Source of the DNA: Clostridia bacterium
Lineage (GTDB): Bacteria > Bacillota > Clostridia > Oscillospirales > CAG-272
Direction of reading: 5' to 3'
Assembly: GCA_017483305.1 (NCBI GenBank)
Contig: JAFULC010000042.1
Span: 1 to 45,597 of the forward strand
Length of the DNA: 45,597 bases
The translations under genes were made by a program, and so were the position numbers. Below, piece by piece: positions 28,201 through 34,883 of the stretch. Position 1 is the stretch's first letter, and each line of letters opens with the position of its first letter. The notes beneath the pieces are model-generated. The model worked only from the letters and a program-made list of their open reading frames with translations. It was not told the DNA's origin and searched no databases.

Positions 28201-29392
28201 GGAACTTCATATTGGAGTTCTCTACCACGTAGCCATCGCGATCGCCGCTAGTGTAATACGCGTTAACGCCGTTCGAAAGATTTGCCGCGTTGTCAAGCAG
28301 ACCAACGGGAGTTACGTCCTTATGACAGTCGGAGCAGATCTCGGCGTATGTATCGGGCTCAACGTAGGTACGGTCATGCTTACAGATCGTAGGCTTAATA
28401 GCCACGCTGTTGCCTGCGTATTCGGACATCCATACGTAGAACTGATACATAGAGCGAGCAGCATTAACGTCCTCTGCATCCGCGTTCTTTTCGATCATTG
28501 TCTGAACGAAGTTCAGCACGCTGTACTTCATAGTAACCATATCGGTTCCGTCGGTAACGACGATGGAGTACCTATAGTTGAACTTAGTCGCAGGAATATT
28601 ATTGATTCTTACGTAATATCCCGTGTTATCCTGAAGAATCTTATCCTCGTGTCCCTCAACGGTTACCCTAAGATCCTCATAGTTTCCGTCATAGGTAATG
28701 TAGCACTTGATAGAAACAACATCCTCAAGATAAGCGCTCGCCATCTCAATTTTCAACTTGTTGGTATCGGTGGTCTTATAATCGTAGCTGTCAACTCCGT
28801 AAAGAGCATCTACAGGGAGATTGTATGCTGGGTTAGTGGCGCCGTAATACAAGCCCTTGTTAGCGAGCTCGGCGGTGTTGTAGCTGAACGCCAGCTGTGC
28901 CATAGCACCGTAGTTGAGCATGCTCTTGAGTGCCTTGACGAGCGAACGGTAGGTATCGTCGTCTGCCGCCTTGTCGAGTTCAACGATCTTATCAGCGTAA
29001 TCGGTTACGCGACGGGTGCGGGTTCTACCGGAAACACCCTCATCGTTGTAAGGCGTGATGATAATATCCTCTGTCTGCTGAGCTGCTGCGAGCGGCACCT
29101 CAAGAAGATATCTCGTTTTGTCGTTCTTTACGTCCGTAGGCATATTTGCCTTGCGAACTATTAGAGGGCTTTCGTCGTTTTCGCCAACCTTAACCTCGTA
29201 GTAATCTACTCCGTCAACGTCGGTGAAATAGAACAGCATTTTAATCTGGCCGGAAATGGCCACGTTCATTGCCACGAGCGTATCTCCAAGGTCTCCGGAT
29301 CCGGAGCTTGCAAATATCGAGAAATTAATTCCCGATAGCACAAAAATGCACACAAGCAGCATGGCTAAGGTTTTCACGAAAAATCGTTTCAT
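20678..29392 (-). CDS. Giant modular secreted protein, 2904 aa
   Basis: A signal peptide is visible (MKRFFVKTLAMLLVCIFVLS, cleavage near FASSGSG). Residues about 45-330 form an N-terminal module seen in large gut-Clostridia surface proteins (RYLLEVPLAAAQQTEDIII, then KALKSMLNYGAMAQLAFSYN). A CxH...CxxC knuckle follows (about 335-358). Next come a divergent beta-sandwich (about 520-610), a large central region rich in Trp/Tyr (about 780-1330, with HRAASAPWWSDHE), and six repeated modules to the C terminus. No LPXTG, SLH, CWB or dockerin sequence is seen at either end, so how it stays on the cell is unclear. The start is fixed by GGTGGAG before the ATG at 29392; an ATG at 29446 overlaps the -10. 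Carbohydrate binding is an inference from the module pattern; no catalytic domain was recognised. Confidence 0.9.
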   Translation of the reverse strand: MKRFFVKTLAMLLVCIFVLSGINFSIFASSGSGDLGDTLVAMNVAISGQIKMLFYFTDVDGVDYYEVKVGENDESPLIVRKANMPTDVKNDKTRYLLEVPLAAAQQTEDIIITPYNDEGVSGRTRTRRVTDYADKIVELDKAADDDTYRSLVKALKSMLNYGAMAQLAFSYNTAELANKGLYYGATNPAYNLPVDALYGVDSYDYKTTDTNKLKIEMASAYLEDVVSIKCYITYDGNYEDLRVTVEGHEDKILQDNTGYYVRINNIPATKFNYRYSIVVTDGTDMVTMKYSVLNFVQTMIEKNADAEDVNAARSMYQFYVWMSEYAGNSVAIKPTICKHDRTYVEPDTYAEICSDCHKDVTPVGLLDNAANLSNGVNAYYTSGDRDGYVVENSNMKFHYPLNSNQSATITDKNGNVYVENTMDVYVKTTSGTYYASNSIKEATANLFRYGYYYYDAHMYGQNFMDEAASDTVTATSNVQLNRFRYGGAVDMSTPTISNNILSTTITSTADPQIYTYANALTVNTATYNALDITMATASTSQVQLRYTTTEDTSYGEEHRIDFSVKADGEFHTYRIFFDESVTVKGLRLDFNGQKGETIQISAVNFVQIKLGSAPALLLDRGLHTYTDKMHQALSLVATADVANITEVGMETKILATNVNGVRVKVLGNEELLTAISSTIENVEYAGFDIDGAGIFGYILPADDQHCGTITITVEGDYYVIRQTIVPEDNKISAQDTLHSSSELATKYPDFKGTSTNIYNSPTQFYFGQRIYTDGNHSFDAFLEEAYIERHPLGSTNITINTDKTPNATFDGYDGIRGMYAFTIPENIGFNAGYYYAQNFHGALSFKITGDEYSRNVYVMAYSYGCSIEGGAVLDKNDNLLPLPTEVSKNFNHEFEVPMYLWGDVGYSETRIPVYVNAGETEELTVLQTYMNWGKYPLKQISSIQFFAPYYHLSTGVTESNCIANYYVMGKDLQTLPDHRAASAPWWSDHETETGDPQHDNGGYHMFLQYTDSNGQMVASESISSVINSSGPTYADIDMTYISDDGKIQVTYTHIEMPQTDENRAYYEMRYKVLEDVTINDFASNFSFYSVAGYGNGYQKFGYYGTSAVNGISADTSARYTLGTNCPYFDLYQIDNVDNEGNQNKQNANVSFLISDYTLPSSLSGSSFIVNVENRKASLSLNAGNVTLNAGEEIVIYAIIMPWGYYDTADDTLVQNVRENTLVAPIVATPGEHAEAVTNKFIPTVKTTNGLDATVTISHANADKVALDSNDNINVTFRVDGFNILTAPKLYKFVNSDWQLVELSSENSVDESGNAHCYDGYAVHYDKDTKTYSYSFVTTVTGEEESSFKVVVDDTYVEWEEQHGDLFYDATLIHGFASDGKALTSTLVNDGEYVTLTNGGTNDPATSSFKIVGGSAAKYIVLKYKLATNTTESGIQFFATTSGTFDGTNDTFTVENSAIKRTGTWQVMIIDLAALVKEKGLTDMVATSAGTYSLSSFRLDPFTSVSNDSIDIEYIAFCRDLNAAVEMNSDMSLSDISYVGSTTSSMPISDKLVTADTYANMNVVFVGNDLAAAMTDTRGDIGITGATVNADGTVTVDFASENNDEYFTVYTNGIATGKYLVMKYKTGEGLTSADGSFWAMAYYNDTTTNTGHVKTYGLKADGEWHTLVIDLTKLGTGVIAADDGKYYVTSFRSDMFDALSANGSVDFEYIGLCDELSDVPSSISAKLEYSAEYKNNIDWAYVDGDTSNDNKNATSVTGTAVNYVGWLGIAGMSVDGISYVVTDAVGNETEFALTASSEYNEGSEDIQNAVASLGTGTVGYTVNFTANLAAWAGQTVKLSVRAIVDGIMVIDTYSINVEVPESADPGLITGKELEGVLSTGKFSGTLNNDGSLTITSTAADGDGALNISSLVAVTPRYALIKYKTINHGAQITVLATTAGNNIGGYVHSTAITDGEWHTILVDLTKCSGYNYGDAVTFLRLDICEGAEGYSITIDHVYLFSDLSDIAGELIETKFANNVDYLYIDGDTANNQKGQTSLTATTVDYTGWLGVDGQTTYGMSYVVTDYEGNETVVALANKESGTNIYYKGDQNIQNAVTGDGWSTATVGYVVKISADLSAWAGETVTLSIRETIYGGAVVETFSITVSVPSDSFVEQDTLDVIFEGQDLVDMMTDNAGNHGDLGVTGAVLNADGTVTVKYNDSGDRYFSFELDGTMPTGQYLVVKYRTGLGVNVANNGSVNCLASTADDRAWTGHSKLVTIVSDHKWHTLVIDLSDLASVTDSTGSYYITLLRADFFDALTANGSVDFAYVGLCDDLGDVALGDNEYLEYGWQNWTASLDSITIDGASAAHDSAANTHLQGSAGASDRNNSYTGGNWAWSGWFAVDGQNVTDISVCVTDEAGVEHWISFGTPAGRSDLNTEGSMHAETNLGYATGTLCYKAAVSADLGAYAGQTVSVSVRVITESGSAVTLYSVFVTVPKSAAPHWVSGAELEGYLRDGIHTGELNGDGSLTITAAQDDNAGSQFTNSFHGEFAGMTAPKYAVLRYKTTTETSIGIYARTTSSTGYKYIGTTIKNDGMWHTIIIDLATEQYVVGEEITYFRIDTCWVKDNAITIDYIYLCNEEGLPEFHRADFINGDELSGFVRTDCYDHVLNDDGTLTITGKTAGDNYFNGFQSLMSGLPATKYAVVRYKTTTETSLTILASTGANAAGPYTATSLINDGFWHIAVLDLTACSGYVVGDTFSFMRINTCKTVGSSITFDYIVLCDDLTGLTVTPPSSQYRNNVDYLYVNNDTSANLKGSATISGTSVQYTGWLAVNDCAITNVSYAIIDANGNETIVSCDWNLNRSDISTHVQTSAGFTTNTVGCGGNMSVDLSKWAGQTVVFSIRATTSAGYIAETFSVAVTVPAA

Positions 29393-29429
29393 ACTCCACC
29401 TCATTAGTGTAAAATCGTTATATATACAA

Positions 29430-29443
29430 GGTATATATATACC
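29430..29443. promoter_or_regulatory. 14-bp palindrome at giant-gene transcription start
   Basis: ggtatatatatacc, a perfect palindrome placed 3 bp downstream of the -10 box, where a bound repressor would block initiation. It may also be a simple AT repeat. Confidence 0.45.
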
Positions 29444-29445
29444 CA

Positions 29446-29474
29446 ATTATACAATATATTTTAATGAAAATCAA
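29446..29474 (-). promoter_or_regulatory. Promoter of giant surface-protein gene
   Basis: On the minus strand, TTGATT (29469-29474), 17-bp spacer, TATAAT (29446-29451), in a very AT-rich region. Confidence 0.8.
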
Positions 29475-29790
29475 TATATTTGTGAAATTTTAACAAAATG
29501 GATACATTCACCGCACGATTTTACGCCAAATTATCACAATTTTTCGTTTGTGCTTTAGTGAACTAATAGTTTTTAGACATTTTTTTGCTTGTTTAGCACA
29601 TTTGACAAAAAACGTGTATGTGCATTGGCGAAATTGGTAAAATCAATCAAAAAAATTCGTTCCAAATTGTCGTAATTTTAGCATATTTTTCCGTTACGAA
29701 GCATAATATTAAGCGCAATTGTCCCAAAAGAGCCCCCCTTTCCGCGTGAACACGCGTAAAATTACACAACAAATCTTGTGCAACCTGCAC
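29475..29790. other. AT-rich intergenic region, no gene seen
   Basis: This stretch separates the giant gene from the GDPD gene. No open frame with a ribosome site and no stable hairpin was found before the GDPD terminator. A TTGACA at about 29602 has no matching -10. Confidence 0.6.
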
Positions 29791-29829
29791 AAAAATCACC
29801 GCTTGAGCAGGCTCGCCCAAGCGGTGATT
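29791..29829 (-). terminator. Terminator of GDPD gene
   Basis: The stem aatcaccgcttg / caagcggtgatt has an inner agc/gct pairing. On the minus strand it is followed by TTTTTG. Confidence 0.88.
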
Positions 29830-29854
29830 CTTATTTGTGAATATTTCGGGGAAT

Positions 29855-30868
29855 TTACTTATACTCCTCAAGGATCTCAGCAAGCAGCACGGGATCGTCG
29901 GTCATAATGCAGTCAACACCCATCTCGATAAGCATGCGCATCTCGTCGGGATCGTTGATGGTCCAGTACTGCACCGCGATATTGCGGCGGTGAGCGCGCT
30001 TGACAAGACTCTTGCTGTCAAGCGGAATATTGATGCCCTTAATATCGTAGGAAAGCGGGATCTGCAAGCAAGCAAAATCTCCGTTGTCAAAAATGTTAAC
30101 GCCCAGATACTGAGTCAGAACGAACTTAGCCGCAGAGCCTGTGGGCGCGCCGCGAAGCAGATCGGGGTAGTTGGTCTTGAGCTCCTGCTCGATCTCGTCG
30201 TTGAACGTACCGATAACGATCTGATCCTTGTACTCGGGATAAGCCTCGAGCGCGTCGGCGAGAATACGGCAAGCCTCCCTGCCCTTATCTCCGCCGTTCT
30301 TGATCTCAACGATGAAAAGAAGGTCGGGATTGCTCTCGTAGAACATATCGAAAAGCTGGTCAACGGTCGCGATCTGCAAGCCTGCCGCCTCGATGTCCTC
30401 AACGTCCTTGTAAATGCGGTTTCCGTCCTTGTCCTCAAAGTAGTAGCCGAAATTGTACTGCTTGAGCTCGGCAAGGGTCATATCCTCGATGTAGTGGCGC
30501 TTGCTCTCGTCCTCGCAAAGTGCCTTGACCTCGTCAAGCGAGATGTCGCCGTTGACGTTGCAGGTCTCGTCTATGTAGCTGTCGTGGTTGTAAACGAGAT
30601 ATCCGTCGGCGGTGAGATAAAGATCGCTCTCGATAATGTCAACGCCGATAGTAGTCACTGCCTCGCGGAACGCGAGCAGAGTGTTCTCGGGATTGTTGAT
30701 GCTGCCGCCGCGGTGCGCCGCGATCATAGGCAGCTCACCCTTACCAACGACAAAGGGATTGTTTTCCACGTTCTTTTTCGGAGGAATAGCGTTGATGACC
30801 ACGAAGAACATCACGATAGTCAACAGAATGGCTCCGATGATAATTAACGCCTTGTACTTTTTCTTCAT
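29855..30868 (-). CDS. Membrane-anchored glycerophosphodiester phosphodiesterase
   Basis: This 337-residue GDPD-family enzyme hydrolyses glycerophosphodiesters to glycerol-3-phosphate and an alcohol. A single N-terminal membrane helix (residues about 6-27) anchors it with the catalytic barrel outside. Active residues are His52-Arg53 (AAHRGGSINNPENT), Glu80 and Asp82 (DIIESDLYLTADG) and His95 (YNHD), then VEIKNG and QYWTINDPDEMRMLI near the end. Extracytoplasmic GDPDs scavenge phosphate or glycerol, or trim teichoic acid. It has its own promoter and terminator. AAAGGAAC precedes the ATG. Confidence 0.94.
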   Translation of the reverse strand: MKKKYKALIIIGAILLTIVMFFVVINAIPPKKNVENNPFVVGKGELPMIAAHRGGSINNPENTLLAFREAVTTIGVDIIESDLYLTADGYLVYNHDSYIDETCNVNGDISLDEVKALCEDESKRHYIEDMTLAELKQYNFGYYFEDKDGNRIYKDVEDIEAAGLQIATVDQLFDMFYESNPDLLFIVEIKNGGDKGREACRILADALEAYPEYKDQIVIGTFNDEIEQELKTNYPDLLRGAPTGSAAKFVLTQYLGVNIFDNGDFACLQIPLSYDIKGINIPLDSKSLVKRAHRRNIAVQYWTINDPDEMRMLIEMGVDCIMTDDPVLLAEILEEYK

Positions 30869-30975
30869 AAATTCAAGTTCCTTTCAAATCTTTTGAGAGA
30901 TTTTCAGCGCAGGATTTTCCCAAAATCCCCCGCCTGTGCCGATACGAATAGCTCCACCGACATTTTAGCATATCC

Positions 30976-31004
30976 ATTGTATCACAAAAAACGACAAAAA
31001 TCAA
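30976..31004 (-). promoter_or_regulatory. Promoter of GDPD gene
   Basis: On the minus strand, TTGATT (30999-31004), 17-bp spacer ending TGA, TACAAT (30976-30981). Confidence 0.75.
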
Positions 31005-31031
31005 GGTAAAAAACGGTGAATTAGGAAAATT

Positions 31032-31062
31032 TAATAAAGCACCGCAAAGCAGTGCCTTATTA
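31032..31062 (-). terminator. Terminator of SASA lipoprotein gene
   Basis: An imperfect stem taataaagcaccgc / gcagtgccttatta; on the minus strand it runs into AATTTT. Confidence 0.7.
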
Positions 31063-31074
31063 ACTCATATATGA

Positions 31075-32052
31075 CTATTCTCTGCCTCGGTAGCTCTCAA
31101 TAATATGCTCGGCGAAAAGACGACCGAGCTCAAGCTCGCACAACGCGTCGTAGTGTCCCCAATCGGGATCGCCCTCGGGCTCGTTGACAGTGACAAGCCC
31201 CGCATCTATGGTCGAAAAATAAAGATTCAGCTCCGAGAGCGAACTGAAGCGACGCTTTGCCTCGTTTACGGTAGGATATCCGGGCTCGCAATAAGGACCG
31301 TTAGATATCCCAGCGTCGATGAAATATATCCCGCCGTCCTCGGCGTATGGCGCAAGATCCTCGCGCAAATAGGAAACGAAGGCAGACTGATTGTCAAAAT
31401 ACCTGTCCGCCTTGGCTTGCGTGGTGTCCGATTCGCCCTGCATCCAGCAGATCGCCCCGATGCGCGCATCGTATCCGAGAGACGCGAGATGCTCCATATT
31501 TTCTCGGACAAAGATCAAAAAAGCATCGTATATCGAGCCTCTCTGCCCTGCCTGTAACCAATGATAATGAAGCGAATAGCCCGACATCGTATATTTAAGG
31601 ATAAAGACAGTCTCGTCGGGATAAGCCTCTGAAAGTAGGTCTGCCATACCGACCTCAGGACCGAAAAAGCCGTTTGCCGCGCCGCAGGTCAGATCGACAG
31701 GCAAAAATTCACCATCTGAGCAGGCGTTGTGGTCGTCTATGCAATAATTTATCAGAACTGACGGAAAACCTGCGCTGTATCTCGCAAAATCCTCTGCGGA
31801 GGAATTTTTTTCAAGATAGCTGACGATCGAGCTGCCGCTGGCGTTGCTCTGCCCCAAAAGCAAAATGACCTTGACCCTCTGCCCGTCTCCGCGCGGCAGG
31901 TTGTCCGCAAGCTCGTACTCGGTATTCATATTCATCACCACGGTCTCGTCAACAGCCGTGTCCACGTCGCCCGATCTGTTGCAGGAAGCCGCACAAAAAC
32001 AAGCCGCCAATATAAGAATCAGGCACACGGCGCGAAAAATTTTATTGGTCAA
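31075..32052 (-). CDS. SASA-type carbohydrate esterase lipoprotein
   Basis: This 325-residue lipoprotein has the signal peptide TNKIFRAVCLILILAACFC and lipidated Cys24, then a SASA domain (PF03629, sialate O-acetylesterase/CE6-like, SGNH fold). The nucleophile is Ser69 in LLLGQSNASG, the oxyanion block is the WMQGESDT motif, and the C-terminal DWGHYDAL supplies the Asp-x-x-His-type pair. It probably removes acetyl groups from host or plant glycans at the cell surface, close to the giant putative glycan-binding protein. The start is taken as TTG at 32050-32052 because AAGGGGGG lies 6 nt upstream; a TTG at 32076 has no ribosome site. Confidence 0.88.
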   Translation of the reverse strand: MTNKIFRAVCLILILAACFCAASCNRSGDVDTAVDETVVMNMNTEYELADNLPRGDGQRVKVILLLGQSNASGSSIVSYLEKNSSAEDFARYSAGFPSVLINYCIDDHNACSDGEFLPVDLTCGAANGFFGPEVGMADLLSEAYPDETVFILKYTMSGYSLHYHWLQAGQRGSIYDAFLIFVRENMEHLASLGYDARIGAICWMQGESDTTQAKADRYFDNQSAFVSYLREDLAPYAEDGGIYFIDAGISNGPYCEPGYPTVNEAKRRFSSLSELNLYFSTIDAGLVTVNEPEGDPDWGHYDALCELELGRLFAEHIIESYRGRE

Positions 32053-32097
32053 AGCAATCCCCCCTTGACTGAACAAGCAGATTTCTGATGATGTCTT

Positions 32098-32126
32098 ATT
32101 TTAACTCATAATAGCGTGAAAGTCAA
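32098..32126 (-). promoter_or_regulatory. Promoter of SASA lipoprotein gene
   Basis: On the minus strand, TTGACT (32121-32126), 17-bp spacer, TAAAAT (32098-32103). Confidence 0.75.
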
Positions 32127-32144
32127 GATAAAAATCGAAAATTA

Positions 32145-32172
32145 ACAAAGCACCGCTTTTGCGGTGCTTTGT
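32145..32172 (-). terminator. Terminator of EEP/membrane-protein unit
   Basis: A perfect stem acaaagcaccgc / gcggtgctttgt with a TTTT loop, followed on the minus strand by TAATTTT. Confidence 0.85.
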
Positions 32173-32182
32173 AGTGGAGCTA

Positions 32183-32710
32183 TTACTGATTATAATTTTC
32201 CCATCTTTTGCGGAATTCCTCGATAAATTTCACCGCATCCTTTGAAAACCGTTGCGTAGTAATGCAAGCATCTCCGTATCCGAGCTTAAGATTTGACTTT
32301 ATCAGCATCAACTGTATCCAATTCTTTCGTTCAAAATACTTTTGCGGATTTTTCAGCTTGATATTCAGATATCCACCCTTTGAGTAGACTCTTTCAATGT
32401 CGCACCATTCGATCCTTCCAAGCGCGATAGCCGACGAATTGTCATAAAAATACTCGTCGCAGATCTCGATAAGCGGCTTTTTTGAAAACAACTGCCTAAC
32501 GAAATAAACGCTCGCCGCCGCAAGAACGATGCAACACAAAAAGCAAAGCACCTTAAATAACCAATACAAAAAGACACTGTCCGCAATAGTCGCATTACCG
32601 TCAGACCCGCCTTTCCAATCAATGATCACGAAGCAAAGACAAAATGCAACCAGAACAACCATAAATATTAAATAAAAGACCGTCTGCCGCTTGTTTTGTT
32701 TAATTATCAT
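32183..32710 (-). CDS. Two-TM protein resembling STM3941 family
   Basis: This 175-residue protein has two membrane helices (YLIFMVVLVAFCLCFVII and LFKVLCFLCCIVLAAASVYF), then a cytosolic domain of about 95 residues with DNSSAIALGRIEWCDIERVY, LNIKLKNPQKYF and a final FIEEFRKRW helix. This order is that of the STM3941-family proteins (PH-like fold, often single genes in Firmicutes and sometimes linked to immunity functions); the match is from memory. It starts 20 bp after the EEP phosphatase gene and shares its transcript. AGGGAAAGG precedes the ATG. No partner toxin is seen. Confidence 0.75.
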   Translation of the reverse strand: MIIKQNKRQTVFYLIFMVVLVAFCLCFVIIDWKGGSDGNATIADSVFLYWLFKVLCFLCCIVLAAASVYFVRQLFSKKPLIEICDEYFYDNSSAIALGRIEWCDIERVYSKGGYLNIKLKNPQKYFERKNWIQLMLIKSNLKLGYGDACITTQRFSKDAVKFIEEFRKRWENYNQ

Positions 32711-32730
32711 AGCCTTTCCCTACCTCGCTT

Positions 32731-33429
32731 TCAAATTTTCACCGTTGCCGTGTGCGGACGGTGATCGGACGCCACGATCGACGGAATGTCAGCATCAATG
32801 ACCTCAATATCGCGCGAAACGAAAATATAATCAATCTTCTGCACGGGTCTGTCCGAGGGGAAGCTGAGCTTCGGCGCGTCGAAAAGCTCCGCCGTGTCCT
32901 TCATCCTCGCCCTGATCGGATCGAGCACGGGATCATCGGGTGTTACGTTGAAATCGCCCATAAGTATGCATTTTTCACCGACCAAAAGCCCCGCGACAGT
33001 CCTCGCCGCACTCTCCTGCTCGTCGGGATTCAGCCCAAAGTGCGAGATCAAAACCCTCAAGCCGCCCTCAAGCTCTGCGCGCAGAACGCATCTTGTCTCA
33101 TAGTATCCGTCGTATGCCTTGGGCTCGGGATCGGGAATAATAATGCTCTCGGCACTCAAGATCGGAATTTTTGATAAGATCGCGTTGCCGTAAGGACCTC
33201 CGTTTTCAAATTCGATCGCCTTTGCGAAATAGCAAAATTTCATCCCCGTAAGCTCGGCAAGTCTTTCGACCTGCGCCGTGTATTCGGGGTGAATACCTTG
33301 ATCGCGAATCTCGTTGAGACCCACGATGTCCGCACCGCAGTCAAGAATTGCTTTCGCCATAACATCGAAATCTATCCTTCTCTCAACAAAATTCAGGCAA
33401 TGCTGCGTGTTAAAGGACATTATTTTCAT
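32731..33429 (-). CDS. Endonuclease/exonuclease/phosphatase-family protein
   Basis: This 232-residue EEP-superfamily hydrolase (DNase I/inositol phosphatase fold) shows the expected metal and catalytic motifs: SFNTQHC with Asn near the N terminus, VGLNEIRDQ (Glu), MGDFNVTPDD (Asp, Asn), KIDYIFVSRD and the final SDHRPHTA (Asp-His). There is no signal peptide. Related clostridial proteins are annotated as endonuclease or sphingomyelinase-like without proof, so the substrate is open. The start at 33429 follows GGTGGAG; the upstream in-frame codon at 33528 lies beyond the promoter. Confidence 0.92.
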   Translation of the reverse strand: MKIMSFNTQHCLNFVERRIDFDVMAKAILDCGADIVGLNEIRDQGIHPEYTAQVERLAELTGMKFCYFAKAIEFENGGPYGNAILSKIPILSAESIIIPDPEPKAYDGYYETRCVLRAELEGGLRVLISHFGLNPDEQESAARTVAGLLVGEKCILMGDFNVTPDDPVLDPIRARMKDTAELFDAPKLSFPSDRPVQKIDYIFVSRDIEVIDADIPSIVASDHRPHTATVKI

Positions 33430-33465
33430 TTTGATCTCCACCTTTTCACCTAATTGACAACAATA

Positions 33466-33494
33466 AGTATAACATATCCGCCACGAGATGTCAA
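33466..33494 (-). promoter_or_regulatory. Promoter of EEP unit
   Basis: On the minus strand, TTGACA (33489-33494), 17-bp spacer, TATACT (33466-33471). Confidence 0.82.
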
Positions 33495-33569
33495 TAGAAG
33501 GCATGCCTGACCTGTAATCTTTGTTCAATGAAAGGTGGAGCGTTGAGGAAAATCACAATAAATATCTTT

Positions 33570-34772
33570 TTATTTGTTTTTTCTCGGAGCGATAAAAAGT
33601 CCGTAAATAATTAAAACGGGCAAACCAACGAACATAAGCGCCAGTAATATATTTATAAGCGACATTTGGGAGTAATTAACCAAAAACCAAATGACAGAAG
33701 CAATATACAGTATCAGCGTAAACGCTTCGCCATAGGTCATTTCATGCTTGTGACCCTTCTTGTAATGGTTCTTAAAAGTATTCAGTTCTCTTTCGGTCAA
33801 CGGATCAAGCCCTTTTTCAGCCAAAATTTTAATAACCTTGCTTTGCTTCTCAAGTACATCTGCGTGATTGAGCCTCTTTCTGTAATAAACGTCAACACAT
33901 TTATACAAAATGAACGCTATCGTAGCCAAAGCCGCCACTATCCACGGAACCACAGCAGACTCAAAAGAACATGCGGCACACACCATTAAAATTAACGACA
34001 AGAGCAAGGAAACTGCGTTAAAAATAATTCCGGTTCGGTTTGGCTTCGCCTTCACATCTTTTTTAGGAATACTTCCCCTCACAATGCACTCGCCGCTGGC
34101 ATACGCCTGCATATAATACTGATTTCCCGAATAATGATACGTCATATCATGGTAAGGAACAGTATAAAGCTTGCTATATCGCACATCCGCCTCGGCAGTA
34201 GCAGAAAAATCCTTGTATCTGTCCCCTGGGAGAGATTTCCGGCATTGACCTATCGCATCCGCCTTCATATCCTCAAGAGAAGCCTGTAATGTTTCATTTT
34301 TAATATTACTAAATCCCTTCTTTTCAAGAGTTTCATCAGTAATTTCAGTTATGGGTATCAGTTCATCGGACCCGATCCTTTCAAGTAGCTTGCGAAATGC
34401 CTTCGCGTTGCCCTGATCGGAGCCTTCGGCGTTTTCTGCAAATCCTACCGCCCTTTCGGCAAAATAAACGGTTTGAAAAGGCGACCACTCTGTTTTCGTC
34501 TCAGTCACCGTATTATATTTACGATTTATGTGGTCATACTCTTCCTTTTCCACCTGATAGTCTTGTCCTATCGAGGCGCTGCAACGAACCTTAGCACTGC
34601 CTCCAACGGAAACGATCTGCCGCTTTTTGCAAGCGACTTCTCCAAATTCACCGTCAAAAACGTCAGCGGGAGTTTCCGTGCTCGTTCCAAGCCCTATGAC
34701 CACGGCCCTTAGAAAATCATTTTCATTTCTCGTTTGTTTAACCTCGTAAAACTTAACGCTCTGATCTGTCAT
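33570..34772 (-). CDS. Uncharacterised membrane protein under XRE control
   Basis: I do not recognise a family for this 400-residue protein. The first 240 residues are soluble and mixed alpha/beta (FYEVKQTRNENDFLRAVVIG, then PFQTVYFAERAVGFAENAEG and YSKLYTVPYHDMTYHYSGNQ). They are followed by four membrane helices at about 250-295 and 345-392, and a basic C terminus (RKNK). A middle helix (VLEKQSKVIKILAEKGLDPL) may lie in the cytosol. It is more AT-rich than the core genes. GGAGG lies 11 nt before the ATG. Its promoter carries two identical palindromes and it is divergent from a small XRE gene, so it is very likely repressed by that protein. Confidence 0.8.
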   Translation of the reverse strand: MTDQSVKFYEVKQTRNENDFLRAVVIGLGTSTETPADVFDGEFGEVACKKRQIVSVGGSAKVRCSASIGQDYQVEKEEYDHINRKYNTVTETKTEWSPFQTVYFAERAVGFAENAEGSDQGNAKAFRKLLERIGSDELIPITEITDETLEKKGFSNIKNETLQASLEDMKADAIGQCRKSLPGDRYKDFSATAEADVRYSKLYTVPYHDMTYHYSGNQYYMQAYASGECIVRGSIPKKDVKAKPNRTGIIFNAVSLLLSLILMVCAACSFESAVVPWIVAALATIAFILYKCVDVYYRKRLNHADVLEKQSKVIKILAEKGLDPLTERELNTFKNHYKKGHKHEMTYGEAFTLILYIASVIWFLVNYSQMSLINILLALMFVGLPVLIIYGLFIAPRKNK

Positions 34773-34801
34773 TTTTTAGTTTTCCTCCAATTACTTCGAT
34801 G

Positions 34802-34818
34802 TGTAACAAATTGTTACA
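34802..34818. promoter_or_regulatory. Operator 1, 17-bp palindrome
   Basis: TGTAACA-aat-TGTTACA: a perfect 7-bp inverted half-site pair, identical in both halves to operator 2. Centre-to-centre distance is 24 bp. It lies just downstream of the minus-strand -10. Confidence 0.8.
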
Positions 34819-34823
34819 TATTT

Positions 34824-34852
34824 ATTGTAACATTTTGTTACAATAATGTCAA
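34824..34852 (-). promoter_or_regulatory. Promoter of 400-aa membrane-protein gene
   Basis: On the minus strand, TTGACA (34847-34852), 17-bp spacer, TACAAT (34824-34829). Operator 2 covers the spacer and the -10. Confidence 0.85.
34826..34842. promoter_or_regulatory. Operator 2, 17-bp palindrome
   Basis: TGTAACA-ttt-TGTTACA. It overlaps the -10 and spacer of the membrane-protein promoter, a position where binding would block RNA polymerase. Confidence 0.8.
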
Positions 34853-34883
34853 GAGAATTTTATTTTTTTTACAAGGTGTTTGT

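Noticed and set aside
20843-29164. Long plus-strand open frames opposite the giant gene (up to about 940 codons, near 25.1-27.9 kb)
   Set aside because: They lack ribosome sites and protein-like composition, and are interrupted several times. They follow from the codon choice of the sense gene, which rarely uses TTA, CTA and TCA. The minus strand has a signal peptide, a promoter and recognisable modules.
29446-29446. Upstream ATG for the giant protein
   Set aside because: It falls in the TATAAT box, and the residues it would add come before a clear signal peptide that has its own ribosome site.
29602-29640. Plus-strand promoter in the 29.5-29.8 kb spacer
   Set aside because: TTGACA is present, but no -10 lies at 16-18 bp and no plus-strand gene follows.
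29837-30847. Plus-strand frame opposite the GDPD gene
   Set aside because: It is antisense to conserved catalytic motifs and has no start signals of its own.
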